Of a stretch of 64,000 bases of DNA, positions 1 to 11,713 are shown piece by piece. The DNA is from Membranipora membranacea. Taxonomy: Eukaryota > Bryozoa > Gymnolaemata > Cheilostomatida > Membraniporidae. How positions within the stretch are numbered: the first letter of the stretch is position 1; each line of letters begins with the position of its first letter. Location: contig OU612068.1 of assembly GCA_914767715.1 (NCBI GenBank), positions 12,648,001-12,712,000 on the forward strand, in the 5' to 3' direction. The position numbers and the translations under genes are program-made. A model generated the notes under the pieces. The model saw nothing but the letters and a program-made list of their open reading frames with translations, did not search any database and was not told where the DNA came from.

Positions 1-35
1 AAAAAATAGATTCGCTTCAAACCTACCTCATAGGG

Positions 36-52
36 AGGAGCAACTCCTGCTC
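36..52. repeat. Short dyad in each monomer (AGGAG-caa-CTCCT)
   Basis: AGGAG at 36-40 and CTCCT at 44-48 can pair over a 3-base loop. An overlapping alternative pairs GAGCA (38-42) with TGCTC (48-52) over a 5-base loop. Both are kept in most monomers, with occasional changes such as GGGAAGAGC near 28435 and 30782. The stems are only 5 bp, so a structural role is speculative. It is listed as a visible element of the monomer. Confidence 0.45.
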
Positions 53-68
53 ATCTCGAATCTGCAAA

Positions 69-152
69 CCGTTTGGCTCTGCGGCTTTTCACTCTCCGTC
101 AGCGTCCGTTTTAATTAGGGTCACTTTTGCTAAAAAAAAACATGCCAAACGG
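69..152. repeat. 9-bp inverted repeat within the monomer
   Basis: CCGTTTGGC (69-77) is the exact reverse complement of GCCAAACGG (144-152). The arms are 66 bases apart and enclose the A9 tract. Flanking CTGC (62-65) and CAG (153-155 region) would allow an interrupted extension of the stem. Arm 1 often carries C-to-T at position 69 (CAAATCG type), and arm 2 occasionally changes too (for example near 5513), so pairing is not strictly conserved. It could fold in single-stranded DNA or a transcript, but nothing proves it does. Confidence 0.5.
132..140. repeat. Length-variable A-tract (A9 in reference)
   Basis: Most monomers have A9 here; many have A10 (for example near 800, 1810, 2820) or A11 (near 11866 and 12538), and some are interrupted or shortened (AAAAAGAAC near 25850 and 48650; AAAACAAAAC near 14888, 56017, 58695 and 60704). 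This run is the main source of +1/+2 length changes between monomers, consistent with polymerase slippage. The tract precedes the CATGCC motif. It also sets where the antisense open frame ends, which is why that frame is 61, 67, 68 or 75 codons in different copies. Confidence 0.8.
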
Positions 153-317
153 CAGCATTGAAAAATAAAAACTCTGTTGGATTCTTATCAAACTCCGACC
201 AGTTCAAGCTCTTATTGGCCTCATTCAAACTGCAGAATATTGGAATCCTCTGATTAACTGGTGGGTCATAACGCTGACTTGAAGTTTCAAAAATTATACC
301 AAGGGAGGGTATCACGG

Positions 318-341
318 CTTTTTTTCGCCGAGATCAAAAAA
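318..341. repeat. T-tract facing A6 across the monomer junction
   Basis: The monomer ends in about eight T (318-325 in the consensus), then ten bases CGCCGAGATC (326-335), then A6 of the next copy (336-341). The T and A runs could form a 6-bp A:T stem with a 10-base loop at each junction. Variants include T9 (near 990 and 21041), GTGTTTTTT (near 36431, 55196, 57875, 59884, 61558 and 62563) and CGACGAG in the loop (near 36105, 38451, 41466 and 53532). A/T tracts also affect DNA bending. Whether the junction has a function is unknown. Confidence 0.5.
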
Positions 342-3300
342 TAGATTCGCTTCAAACCTACCTCATAGGGAGGAGCAACTCCTGCTCATCTCGAATCTGC
401 AAACCGTTTGGCTCTGCGGCTTTCCACTCTCTGTCAGCGTCCGTTTTAATTAGGGTCACTTTTGCTAAAAAAAAACATGCCAAACGGCAGCATTGAAAAA
501 TAAAAACTCTGTTGGATTCTTATCAAACTCCGTCCAGTTCAAGCTCTTATTGGCCTCATTCAAACTGCAGAATATTGGAATCCTCTGATTAACTGGTGGG
601 TCATAACGCTGACTTGAAGTTTCAAAAATTATACCAACGGAGGGTATCACGGTTTTTTTTCGCCGAGATCAAAAAATAGATTCGCTTCAAACCTACCTCA
701 TAGGGAGGAGCAACTCCTGCTCATCTCGAATCTGCAAACCGTTTGGCTCTGCGGCTTTTCACTCTCCGTCAGCGTCCGTTTAAATTAGGGTCACTTTTGC
801 TAAAAAAAAAACATGCAAAACGGCAGCATTGAAAAATAAAAACTCTGTTGGATTCTTATCAAACTCCGACCAGTTCAAGCTCTTATTGGCCTCATTCAAA
901 CTGCAGAATATTGGAATCCTCTGATTAACTGGTGGGTCATAACGCTGACTTGAAGTTTCAAAAATTATACCAAGGGAGGGTATCACGGTTTTTTTTTCGC
1001 CGAGATCAAAAAATAGATTCGCTTCAAACCTACCTCATAGGGAGGAGCAACTCCTGCTCATCTCGAATCTGCAAATCGTTTGGCTCTGCGGCTTTTCACT
1101 CTCCGTCAGCGTCCGTTTTAATTAGGGTCACTTTTGCTAAAAAAAAACATGCCAAACGGCAGCATTGAAAAATAAAAACTCTGTTGGATTCTTATCAAAC
1201 TCCGACCAGTTCAAGCTCTTATCGGCCTCATTCAAACTGCAGAATATTGGAATCCTCTGATTAACTGGTGGGTCATAACGCTGACTTGAAGTTTCAAAAA
1301 TTATACCAAGGGAGGGTATCACGGTTTTTTTTTCGCCGAGATCAAAAAATAGATTCGCTTCAAACCTACCTCATAGGGAGGAGCAACTCCTGCTCATCTC
1401 GAATCTGCGAACCGTTTGGCTCTGTGGCTTTTCACTCTCCGTCAGCGTCCGTTTTAATTAGGGTCACTTTTGCTAAAAAAAAACATGCCAAACGACAGCA
1501 TTGAAAAATAAAAACTCTGTTGGATTCTTATCAAACTCCGACCAGTTCAAGCTCTTATTGGCCTCATTCAAACTGTAGAATATTGGAATCCTCTGATTAA
1601 CTGGTGGGTCATAACGCTGACTTGAAGTTTCAAAAATTATACCAAGGGAGGGTATCACGGTTTTTTTTCGCCGAGATCAAAAAATAGATTCGCTTCAAAC
1701 CTACCTCATAGGGAGGAGCAACTCCTGCTCATCTCGAATCTGCGAACCGTTTGGCTCTGCGGCTTTTCACTCTCCGTCAGCGTCCGTTTTAATTAGGGTC
1801 ACTTTTGCTAAAAAAAAAACATGCCAAACGGCAGCATTGAAAAATAAAAACTCTGTTGGATTCTTATCAAACTCCGACCAGTTCAAGCTCTTATTGGCCT
1901 CATTCAAACTGCAGAATATTGGAATCCTCTGATTAACTGGTGGGTCATAACGCTGACTTGAAGTTTCAAAAATTATACCAAGGGAGGGTATCACGGTTTT
2001 TTTTCGCCGAGATCAAAAAATAGATTCGCTTCAAACCTACCTCATAGGGAGGAGCAACTCCTGCTCATCTCGAATCTGCAAATCGTTTGGCTCTGCGGCT
2101 TTTCACTCTCCGTCAGCGTCCGTTTTAATTAGGGTCACTTTTGCTAAAAAAAAACATGCCAAACGGCAGCATTGACAAATAAAAACTCTGTTGGATTCTT
2201 ATCAAACTCCGACCAGTTCAAGCTCTTATTGGCCTCATTCAAACTGCAGAATATTGGAATCCTCTGATTAACTGGTGGGTCATAACGCTGACTTGAAGTT
2301 TCAAAAATTATACCAAGGGAGGGTATCACGGTTTTTTTTCGCCGAGATCAAAAAATAGATTCGCTTCAAACCTACCTCATAGGGAGGAGCAACTCCTGCT
2401 CATCTCGAATCTGCAAATCGTTTGGCTCTGCGGCTTTTCACTCTCCGTCAGCGTCCGTTTTAATTAGGGTCACTTTTGCTAAAAAAAAACATGCCAAACG
2501 GCAGCATTGACAAATAAAAACTCTGTTGGATTCTTATCAAACTCCGACCAGTTCAAGCTCTTATTGGCCTCATTCAAACTGCAGAATATTGGAATCCTCT
2601 GATTAACTGGTGGGTCATAACGCTGACTTGAAGTTTCAAAAATTATACCAAGGGAGGGTATCACGGTTTTTTTTCGCCGAGATCAAAAAATAGATTCGCT
2701 TCAAACCTACCTCATAGGGAGGAGCAACTCCTGCTCATCTCGAATCTGCAAATCGTTTGGCTCTGCGGCTTTTCACTCTCCGTCAGCGTCTGTTTTAATT
2801 AGGGTCACTTTTGCTAAAAAAAAAACATGCCAAACGGCAGCATTGACAAATAAAAACTCTGTTGGATTCTTATCAAACTCCGACCAGTTCAAGCTCTTAT
2901 TGGCCTCATTCAAACTGCAGAATATTGGAATCCTCTGATTAACTGGTGGGTCATAACGCTGACTTGAAGTTTCAAAAATTATACCAAGGGAGGGTATCAC
3001 GGTTTTTTTTCGCCGAGATCAAAAAATAGATTCGCTTCAAACCTACCTCATAGGGAGGAGCAACTCCTGCTCATCTCGAATCTGCAAATCGTTTGGCTCT
3101 GCGGCTTTTCACTCTCCGTCAGCGTCCGTTTTAATTAGGGTCACTTTTGCTAAAAAAAAACATGTCAAACGGCAGCATTGAAAAATAAAAACTCTGTTGG
3201 ATTCTTATCAAACTCCGACCAGTTCAAGCTCTTATTGGCCTCATTCAAACTGTAGAATATTGGAATCCTCTGATTAACTGGTGGGTCATAACGCTGACTT

Positions 3301-5346
3301 GAAGTTTCAAAAATTATACCAAGGGAGGGTATCACGGTTTTTTTTCGCCGAGATCAAAAAATAGATTCGCTTCAAACCTACCTCATAGGGAGGAGCAACT
3401 CCTGCTCATCTCGAATCTGCAAACCGTTTGGCTCTGCGGCTTTTCACTCTCCGTCAGCGTCCGTTTTAATTAGGGTCACTTTTGCTAAAAAAAAAACATG
3501 CCAAACGGCAGCATTGAAAAATAAAAACTCTGTTGGATTCTTATCAAACTCCGACCAGTTCAAGCTCTTATTGGCCTCATTCAAACTGCAGAATATTGGA
3601 ATCCTCTGATTAACTGGTGGGTTATAACGCTGACTTGAAGTTTCAAAAATTATACCAAGGGAGGGTATCACGGTTTTTTTTCGCCGAGATCAAAAAATAG
3701 ATTCGCTTCAAACCTACCTCATAGGGAGGAGCAACTCCTGCTCATCTCGAATCTGCAAATCGTTTGGCTCTGCGGCTTTTCACTCTCCGTCAGCGTCCGT
3801 TTTAATTAGGGTCACTTTTGCTAAAAAAAAACATGCCAAACGGCAGCATTGAAAAATAAAAACTCTGTTGGATTCTTATCAAACTCCGACCAGTTCAAGC
3901 TCTTATTGGCCTCATTCAAACTGCAGAATATTGGAATCCTCTGATTAACTGGTGGGTCATAACGCTGACTTGAAGTTTCAAAAATTATACCAAGGGAGGG
4001 TATCACGGTTTTTTTTCGCCGAGATCAAAAAATAGATTCGCTTCAAACCTACCTCATAGGGAGGAGCAACTCCTGCTCATCTCGAATCTGCAAATCGTTT
4101 GGCTCTGCGGCTTTTCACTCTCCGTCAGCGTCCGTTTTAATTAGGGTCTCTTTTGCTAAAAAAAAACATGCCAAACGGCAGCATTGACAAATAAAAACTC
4201 TGTTGGATTCTTATCAAACTCCGACCAGTTCAAGCTCTTATTGGCCTCATTCAAACTGCAGAATATTGGAATCCTCTGATTAACTGGTGGGTCATAACGC
4301 TGACTTTAAGGTTCAAAAATTATACCAAGGGAGGGTATCACGGTTTTTTTTCGCCGAGATCAAAAAATAGATTCGCTTCAAACCTACCTCATAGGGAGGA
4401 GCAACTCCTGCTCATCTCGAATCTGCAAACCTTTTGGCTCTGCGGCTTTTCACTCTCCGTCAGCGTCCGTTTTAATTAGGGTCACTTTTGCTAAAAAAAA
4501 ACATGCCAAGCGGCAGCATTGAAAAATAAAAACTCTGTTGGATTCTTATCAAACTCTGACCAGTTCAAGCTCTTATTGGCCTCATTCAAACTGCAGAATA
4601 TTGGAATCCTCTGATTAACTGGTGGGTCATAACGCTGACTTGAACTTTCAAAAATTATACCAAGGGAGGGTATCACGGTTTTTTTTCGCCGAGATCAAAA
4701 AATAGATTCGCTTCAAACCTACCTCATAGGGAGGAGCAACTCCTGCTCATCTCGAATCTGCAAACCGTTTGGCTCTGCAGCTTTTCACTCTCCGTCAGCG
4801 TCCGTTTTGATTAGGGTCACTTTTGCTAAAAAAAAACATGCCAAACGGCAGCATTGAAAAATAAAAACTCTGTTGGATTCTTATCAAACTCCGACCAGTT
4901 CAAGCTCTTATTGGCCTCATTCAAACTGCAGAATATTGGAATCCTCTGATTAACTGGTGGGTCATAACGCTGACTTGAAGTTTCAAAAATTATACCAAGG
5001 GAGGGTATCACGGTTCTTTTTCGCCGAGATCAAAAAATAGATTCGCTTCAAACCTACCTCATAGGGAGGAGCAACTCCTGCTCATCTCGAATCTGCAAAT
5101 CGTTTGGCTCTGCGGCTTTTCACTCTCCGTCAGCGTCCGTTTTAATTAGGGTCACTTTTGCTAAAAAAAAACATGCCAAACGGCAGCATTGAAAAATAAA
5201 AACTCTGTTGGAGTCTTATCAAACTCCGACCAGTTCAAGCTCTTATCGGCCTCATTCAAACTGCAGAATATTGGAATCCTCTGATTAACTGGTGGGTCAT
5301 AACGCTGACTTGAAGTTTCAAAAATTATACCAAGGGAGGGTATCAC

Positions 5347-5690
5347 GGTTTTTTTTGGCCGAGATCAAAAAATAGATTCGCTTCAAACCTGCCTCATAGG
5401 GAGGAGCAACTCCTGCTCATCTCGAATCTGCAAACCGTTTAGCTCTGCGGCTTTTCACTCTCCGTCAGCGTCCGTTTTAATTAGGGTCACTTTTGCTAAA
5501 AAAAAACATGCCGGACGGCAGCATTGAAAATTTAAAACTCTGTTGGATTCTTATCAAACTCCGACCAATTCAAGCTCTTATTGGCCTCATTCAAACTGCA
5601 GAATATTGGAATCCTCTGATTAACTGGGGGGTCACAACGCTGACTTGAAGTTTCAAAAATTATACCAAGGGAGGGTATCACGGTTTTTTT
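5347..5690. repeat. Heavily diverged monomer
   Basis: Compared with its neighbours this copy has many private changes: GGCCGAG in the junction loop, CTGCCTCA, GTTTAGCTC, GCCGGACGG in the inverted-repeat arm, AAAATTTAAAAC, ACCAATTC, GGGGGGTCACAACG and a T-run one base shorter. The following monomer also has rare changes (CATGGGGAG, TCGACTCTGC). Such a copy among near-consensus ones has apparently escaped homogenisation or derives from an older part of the array. It is still clearly collinear with the 335-bp unit. Confidence 0.75.
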
Positions 5691-7646
5691 CGCCGAGATC
5701 AAAAAATAGATTCACTTCAAACCTACCTCATGGGGAGGAGCAACTCCTGCTCATCTCGACTCTGCAAACCGTTTGGCTCTGCGGCTTTTCACTCTCCGTC
5801 AGCGTCCGTTTTAATTAGGGTCACTTTTGCTAAAAAAAACATGCCAAACGGCAGCATTGAAAAATAAAAACTCTGTTGGATTCTTATCAAACTCCGACCA
5901 GTTCAAGCTCTTATTGGCCTCATTCAAACTGCAGAATATTGGAATCCTCTGATTTACTGGTGGGTCATAACGCTGACTTGAAGTTTCAAAAATGATACCA
6001 AGGGAGGGTATCACGGTTTTTTTTCGCCGAGATCAAAAAATAGATTCGCTTCAAACCTACCTCATAGGGAGGAGCAACTCCTGCTCATCTCGAATCTGCA
6101 AACCGTTTGGCTCTGCGGCTTTTCACTCTCCGTCAGCGTTTGTTTTGATTAGGGTCACTTTTGCTAAAAAAAAACATGCCAAACGGCAGCATTGAAAAAT
6201 AAAAACTCTGTTGGATTCTTATCAAACTCCGACCAGTTCAAGCTCTTATTGGCCTAATTCAAACTGCAGAATATTGGAATCCTCTGATTAACTGGTGGGT
6301 CATAACGCTGACTTGAAGTTTCAAAAATTATACCAAGGGAGGGTATCACGGTTTTTTTTCGCCGAGATCAAAAAATAGATTCGCTTCAAACCTACCTCAT
6401 AGGGAGGAGCAATTCCTGCCCATCTCGAATCTGCAAACCGTTTGGCTCTGCGGCTTTTCACTCTCCGTCAGCGTCCGTTTTAATTAGGGTCACTTTTGCT
6501 AAAAAAAAACATGCCAAACGGCAGCATTGAAAAATAAAAACTCTGTTGGATTCTTATCAAACTCTGACCAGTTCAAGCTCTTATTGGCCTCATTCAAACT
6601 GCAGAATATTGGAATCCTCTGATTAACTGGTGGGTCATAACGCTGACTTGAAGTTTCAAAAATTATACCAAGGGAGGGTATCACGGTTTTTTTTCGCCGA
6701 GATTAAAAAATAGATTCGCTTCAAACCTACCTCATAGGGAGGAGCAACTCCTGCTCATCTCGAATCTGCAAACCGTTTGGCTCTGCGGCTTTTCACTCTC
6801 CGTCAGCGTCCGTTTTAATTAGGGTCACTTTTGCTAAAAAAAAACATGCCAAACGGCAGCATTGAAAAATAAAAACTCTGTTGGATTCTTATCAAACTCC
6901 GACCAGTTCAAGCTCTTATTGGCCTCATTCAAACTGCAGAATATTGGAATCCTTTGATTAACTGGTGGGTCATAACGCTGACTTGAAGTTTCAAAAATTA
7001 TACCAAGGGAGGGTATCACGGTTTTTTTTCGCCGAGATCAAAAAATAGATTCGCTTCAAACCTACCTCAGAGGGAGGAGCAACTCCTGCTCATCTCGAAT
7101 CTGCAAACCGTTTGGCTCTGCGGCTTTTCACTCTCCGTCAGCGTCTGTTTTAATTAGGGTCACTTTTGCTAAAAAAAAACATGCCAAACGGCAGCATTGA
7201 AAAATAAAAACTCTGTTGGATTCTTATCAAACTCCGACCAGTTCAAGCTCTTATTTGCCTCATTCAAACTGCAGAATATTGGAATCCTCTGATTAACTGG
7301 TGGGTCATAACGCTGACTTGAAGTTTCAAAAATTATACCAAGGGAGGGTATCACGGTTTTTTTTCGCCGAGATCAAAAAATAGATTCGCTTCAAACCTAC
7401 CTCATAGGGAGGAGCAACTCCTGCTCATCTCGAATCTGCAAATCGTTTGGCTCTGCAGCTTTTCACTCTCCGTCAGCGTCCGTTTTAATTAGGGTCACTT
7501 TTGCTAAAAAAAAACATGCCAAACGGCAGCATTGAAAAATAAAAACTCTGTTGGATTCTTATCAAGCTCCGACCAGTTCAAGCTCTTATTGGCCTCATTC
7601 AAACTGCAGAATATTGGAATCCTCTGATTAACTGGTGGGTCATAAG

Positions 7647-10600
7647 GCTGACTTGAAGTTTCAAAAATTATACCAAGGGAGGGTATCACGGTTTTTTTTC
7701 GCCGAGATCAAAAAATAGATTCGCTTCAAACCTACCTCATAGGGAGGAGCAACTCCTGTTCATCTCGAATCTGCAAACCGTTTGGCTCTGCGGCTTTTCA
7801 CTCTCCGTCAGCGTCCGATTTAATTAGGGTCACTTTTGCTAAAAAAAAAACATGCCAAACGGCAGCATTGAAAAATAAAAACTTTGTTGGATTCTTATCA
7901 AACTCCGACCAGTTCAAGCTGTTATTGGCCTCATTCAAACTGCAGAATATTGTAATCCTCTGATTAACTGGTGGGTCATAACGCTGACTTGAAGTTTCAA
8001 AAATTATACCAAGGGAGGGTATCACGGTTTTTTTTCGCCGAGATCAAAAAATAGATTCGCTTCAAACCTACCTCATAGGGAGGAGCAACTCCTGCTCATC
8101 TCGAATCTGCAAACCGTTTGGCTCTGCGGCTTTTCACTCTCCGTCAGCGTCCGTTTTAATTAGGGTCACTTTTGCTAAAAAAAAACATGCCAAACGGCAG
8201 CATTGAAAAATAAAAACTCTGTTGGATTCTTATCAAACTCCGACCAGTTCAAGCTCTTATTGGCCTCATTCAAACTGCAGAATATTGGAATCCTCTGATT
8301 AACTGGTGGGTCATAACGCTGACTTGAAGTTTCAAAAATTATACCAAGGGGGGTATCACGGTTTTTTTTCGCCGAGATCAAAAAATAGATTCGCTTCAAA
8401 CCTACCTCATAGGGAGGGGCAACTCCTGCTCATCTCGAATCTGCAAACCGTTTGGCTCTGCGGCTTTTCACTCTCCGTCAGCGTCCGTTTTAATTAGGGT
8501 CACTTTTGCTAAAAAAAAACATGCCAAACGGCAGCATTGAAAAATAAAAACTCTGTTGGATTCTTATCAAACTCCGACCAGTTCAAGCTCTTATTGGCCT
8601 CATTCAAACTGCAGAATATTGGAATCCTTTGATTAACTGGTGGGTCATAACGCTGACTTGAAGTTTCAAAAATTATACCAAGGGAGGGTATCACGGTTTT
8701 TTTTCGCCGAGATAAAAAAATAGATTCGCTTCAAACCTACCTCATAGGGAGGAGCAACTCCTGCTCATCTCCAATCTGCAAACCGTTTGGCTCTGCGGCT
8801 TTTCACTCTCCGTCAGCTTCCGTTTTAATTAGGGTCACTTTTGCTAAAAAAAAACATGCCAAACGGCAGCATTGAAAAATAAAAACTCTGTTGGATTCTT
8901 ATCAAACTCCGACCAGTTCAAGCTCTTATTGGCCTCATTCAAACTGCAGAATATTAAATTCCTCTGATTAACTGGTGGGACATAACGCTGACTTGAAGTT
9001 TCAAAAATTATACCAAGGGAGGGTATCACGTTTTTTTTTCGCCGAGATCAAAAAATAGATTCGCTTCAAACCTACCTCATAGGGAGGAGCAACTCCTGCT
9101 CATCTCGAATCTGCAAACCGTTTGGCTCTGCGGCTTTTCACTCTCCGTCAGCGTCCGTTTTAATTAGGGTCACTTTTGCTAAAAAAAAAACATGCCAAAC
9201 GGCAGCATTGAAAAATGAAAAACTCTGTTGGATTCTTATCAAGCTCCGACCAGTTCAAGCTCTTATTGGCCTCATTCAAACTGGAGAATATTGGAATCCT
9301 TTGATTAACTGGTGGGTCATAACGCTGACTTGAAGTTTCAAAAATTATACCAAGGGAGGGTATCACGGTTTTTTTTCGCCGAGATCAAAAAATAGATTCG
9401 CTTCAAACCTACCTCATAGGGAGGAGCAACTCCTGTTCATCTCGAATCTGCAAACCGTTTGGCTCTGCGGCTTTTCACTCTCCGTCAGCGTCCGATTTAA
9501 TTAGGGTCACTTTTGCTAAAAAAAAAACATGCCAAACGGCAGCATTGAAAAATAAAAACTTTGTTGGATTCTTATCAAACTCCGACCAGTTCAAGCTGTT
9601 ATTGGCCTCATTCAAACTGCAGAATATTGTAATCCTCTGATTAACTGGTGGGTCATAACGCTGACTTGAAGTTTCAAAAATTATACCAAGGGAGGGTATC
9701 ACGGTTTTTTTTCGCCGAGATCAAAAAATAGATTCGCTTCAAACCTACCTCATAGGGAGGAGCAACTCCTGCTCATCTCGAATCTGCAAACCGTTTGGCT
9801 CTGCGGCTTTTCACTCTCCGTCAGCGTCCGTTTTAATTAGGGTCACTTTTGCTAAAAAAAAACATGCCAAACGGCAGCATTGAAAAATAAAAACTCTGTT
9901 GGATTCTTATCAAACTCCGACCAGTTCAAGCTCTTATTGGCCTCATTCAAACTGCAGAATATTGGAATCCTCTGATTAACTGGTGGGTCATAACGCTGAC
10001 TTGAAGTTTCAAAAATTATACCAAGGGGGGTATCACGGTTTTTTTTCGCCGAGATCAAAAAATAGATTCGCTTCAAACCTACCTCATAGGGAGGGGCAAC
10101 TCCTGCTCATCTCGAATCTGCAAACCGTTTGGCTCTGCGGCTTTTCACTCTCCGTCAGCGTCCGTTTTAATTAGGGTCACTTTTGCTAAAAAAAAACATG
10201 CCAAACGGCAGCATTGAAAAATAAAAACTCTGTTGGATTCTTATCAAACTCCGACCAGTTCAAGCTCTTATTGGCCTCATTCAAACTGCAGAATATTGGA
10301 ATCCTTTGATTAACTGGTGGGTCATAACGCTGACTTGAAGTTTCAAAAATTATACCAAGGGAGGGTATCACGGTTTTTTTTCGCCGAGATAAAAAAATAG
10401 ATTCGCTTCAAACCTACCTCATAGGGAGGAGCAACTCCTGCTCATCTCCAATCTGCAAACCGTTTGGCTCTGCGGCTTTTCACTCTCCGTCAGCTTCCGT
10501 TTTAATTAGGGTCACTTTTGCTAAAAAAAAACATGCCAAACGGCAGCATTGAAAAATAAAAACTCTGTTGGATTCTTATCAAACTCCGACCAGTTCAAGC

Positions 10601-11113
10601 TCTTATTGGCCTCATTCAAACTGCAGAATATTAAATTCCTCTGATTAACTGGTGGGACATAACGCTGACTTGAAGTTTCAAAAATTATACCAAGGGAGGG
10701 TATCACGTTTTTTTTTCGCCGAGATCAAAAAATAGATTCGCTTCAAACCTACCTCATAGGGAGGAGCAACTCCTGCTCATCTCGAATCTGCAAACCGTTT
10801 GGCTCTGCGGCTTTTCACTCTCCGTCAGCGTCCGTTTTAATTAGGGTCACTTTTGCTAAAAAAAAAACATGCCAAACGGCAGCATTGAAAAATGAAAAAC
10901 TCTGTTGGATTCTTATCAAGCTCCGACCAGTTCAAGCTCTTATTGGCCTCATTCAAACTGGAGAATATTGGAATCCTTTGATTAACTGGTGGGTCATAAC
11001 GCTGACTTGAAGTTTCAAAAATTATACCAAGGGAGGGTATCACGGTTTTTTTTCGCCGAGATCAAAAAATAGATTCGCTTCAAACCTACCTCATAGGGAG
11101 GAGCAACTCCTGC
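7647..11113. repeat. Higher-order repeat: 5-monomer unit, 1677 bp, two copies
   Basis: Two consecutive blocks of five monomers match at a 1677-bp offset. Matching private markers include CTGTTCATC (about 7757 and 9434), CCAAGGGGGG (8344 and 10021), GGAGGGGCAAC (8412 and 10089), AGATAAAAAAATAG (8710 and 10387), CTCCAATC (8768 and 10445), CAGCTTCCG (8815 and 10492), ATTAAATTCC (8953 and 10630), GGGACAT (8978 and 10655) and AATGAAAAAC (9213 and 10890). The match begins just after a G/C difference (7646 versus 9323) and fails at about 9437 versus 11114, where only one copy has CTGTTC. I found no difference between the copies at the markers compared, so the duplication looks recent. Confidence 0.92.
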
Positions 11114-11713
11114 TCATCTCGAATCTGCAAACCGTTTGGCTCTGCGGCTTTTCACTCTCCGTCAGCGTCCGTTTTAATTAGGGTCACTTTTGCTAAAAAA
11201 AAACATGCCAAACGGCAGCATTGAAAAATAAAAACTCTGTTGGATTCTTATCAAACTCCGACCAGTTCAAGCTCTTATTGGCCTCATTCAAACTGCAGAA
11301 TATTGGAATCCTCTGATTAACTGGTGGGTCATAACGCTGACTTGAAGTATCAAAAATTATACCAAGGGAGGGAATCACGGTTTTTTTTCGCCGAGATCAA
11401 AAAATAGATTCGCTTCAAACCTACCTCATAGGGAGGAGCAACTCCTGCTCATCTCGAATCTGCAAATCGTTTGGCTCTGCGGCTTTTCACTCTCCGTCAG
11501 CGTCCGTTTTAATTAGGGTCACTTTTGCTAAAAAAAAACATGCCAAACGGCAGCATTGAAAAATAAAAACTCTGTTGGATTCTTATCAAACTCCGACCAG
11601 TTCAAGCTCTTATTGGCCTCATTCAAACTGCAGAATATTGGAATCCTCTGATTAACTGGTGGGTCATAACGCTGACTTGAAGTTTCAAAAATTATACCAA
11701 GGGAGGGTATCAC
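11114..11713. repeat. Transition monomers between two higher-order blocks
   Basis: About two ordinary monomers lie between the 5-monomer duplication and the dimer block. One has GAAGTATCAAAAA and GGGAATCACGG as private changes near 11346-11378. Otherwise they match the consensus. No gene or insertion is seen. Confidence 0.8.

Larger units (their letters stand above)
1..335. repeat. Reference satellite monomer (335 bp)
   Basis: This first copy serves as the coordinate system for the monomer; the phase is arbitrary and begins at the A6 run that follows GCCGAGATC. It has 78 C and 63 G (42% G+C) and 13 CpG dinucleotides, close to random expectation. Landmarks are: A6 at 1-6, AGGAG/CTCCT dyad at 36-48, CCGTTTGGC at 69-77, TTAGGG at 115-120, A9 at 132-140, GCCAAACGG at 144-152, AGCT at 207-210, GGCC at 217-220, PstI CTGCAG at 230-235, AATATT at 236-241, T-run ending at 325 and GATC at 332-335. 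Single PstI and GATC sites per copy predict 335-bp ladders on digestion. The copy has one private change, C in place of the first T of the T-tract at 318. Confidence 0.95.
1..7646. repeat. Mostly monomeric satellite segment with a local triplet
   Basis: About 23 monomers with scattered private substitutions and no long higher-order period that I can follow. Three adjacent copies ending at 2329, 2664 and 3000 share GACAAAT in place of GAAAAAT and the CAAATCG variant just upstream, which indicates recent single-monomer amplification; the copy near 4186 has the same change at a distance. T-tract and A-tract length changes give 336-bp spacings at several places. The copy at about 5347-5680 is heavily diverged and is listed separately. 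No gene or other element interrupts the segment. Confidence 0.85.

Noticed and set aside
11-27. CENP-B box-like sequence (ATTCGCTTCAAACC)
   Set aside because: It shares TTCG and one A with the mammalian CENP-B core, but lacks the required CGGG; it has CCTA instead. The resemblance is too weak to claim.
115-120. Telomere-like TTAGGG in each monomer
   Set aside because: Only one unit occurs per 335 bp and there is no tandem run. It is expected by chance and is no evidence of a telomere.
201-210. RNA polymerase III B-box-like GTTCAAGCT
   Set aside because: It fits the GWTCRANNC pattern except for the last base. No acceptable A box lies at the usual distance upstream, and no tRNA-like fold was seen, so a tRNA or SINE origin is not supported.
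292-299. TATAAT-like sequence on the minus strand
   Set aside because: An AT-rich word in AT-rich DNA, with no matching upstream element and no gene downstream. It is not called as a promoter.
7647-11113. Assembly artefact as the explanation for near-identical duplicated blocks
   Set aside because: It cannot be excluded from sequence alone. However, similar blocks with different unit lengths (1342, 1677, 2346, 2347 and 2678 bp) and graded divergence occur throughout, which is normal for real satellite arrays. Read depth and spanning long reads would settle it.
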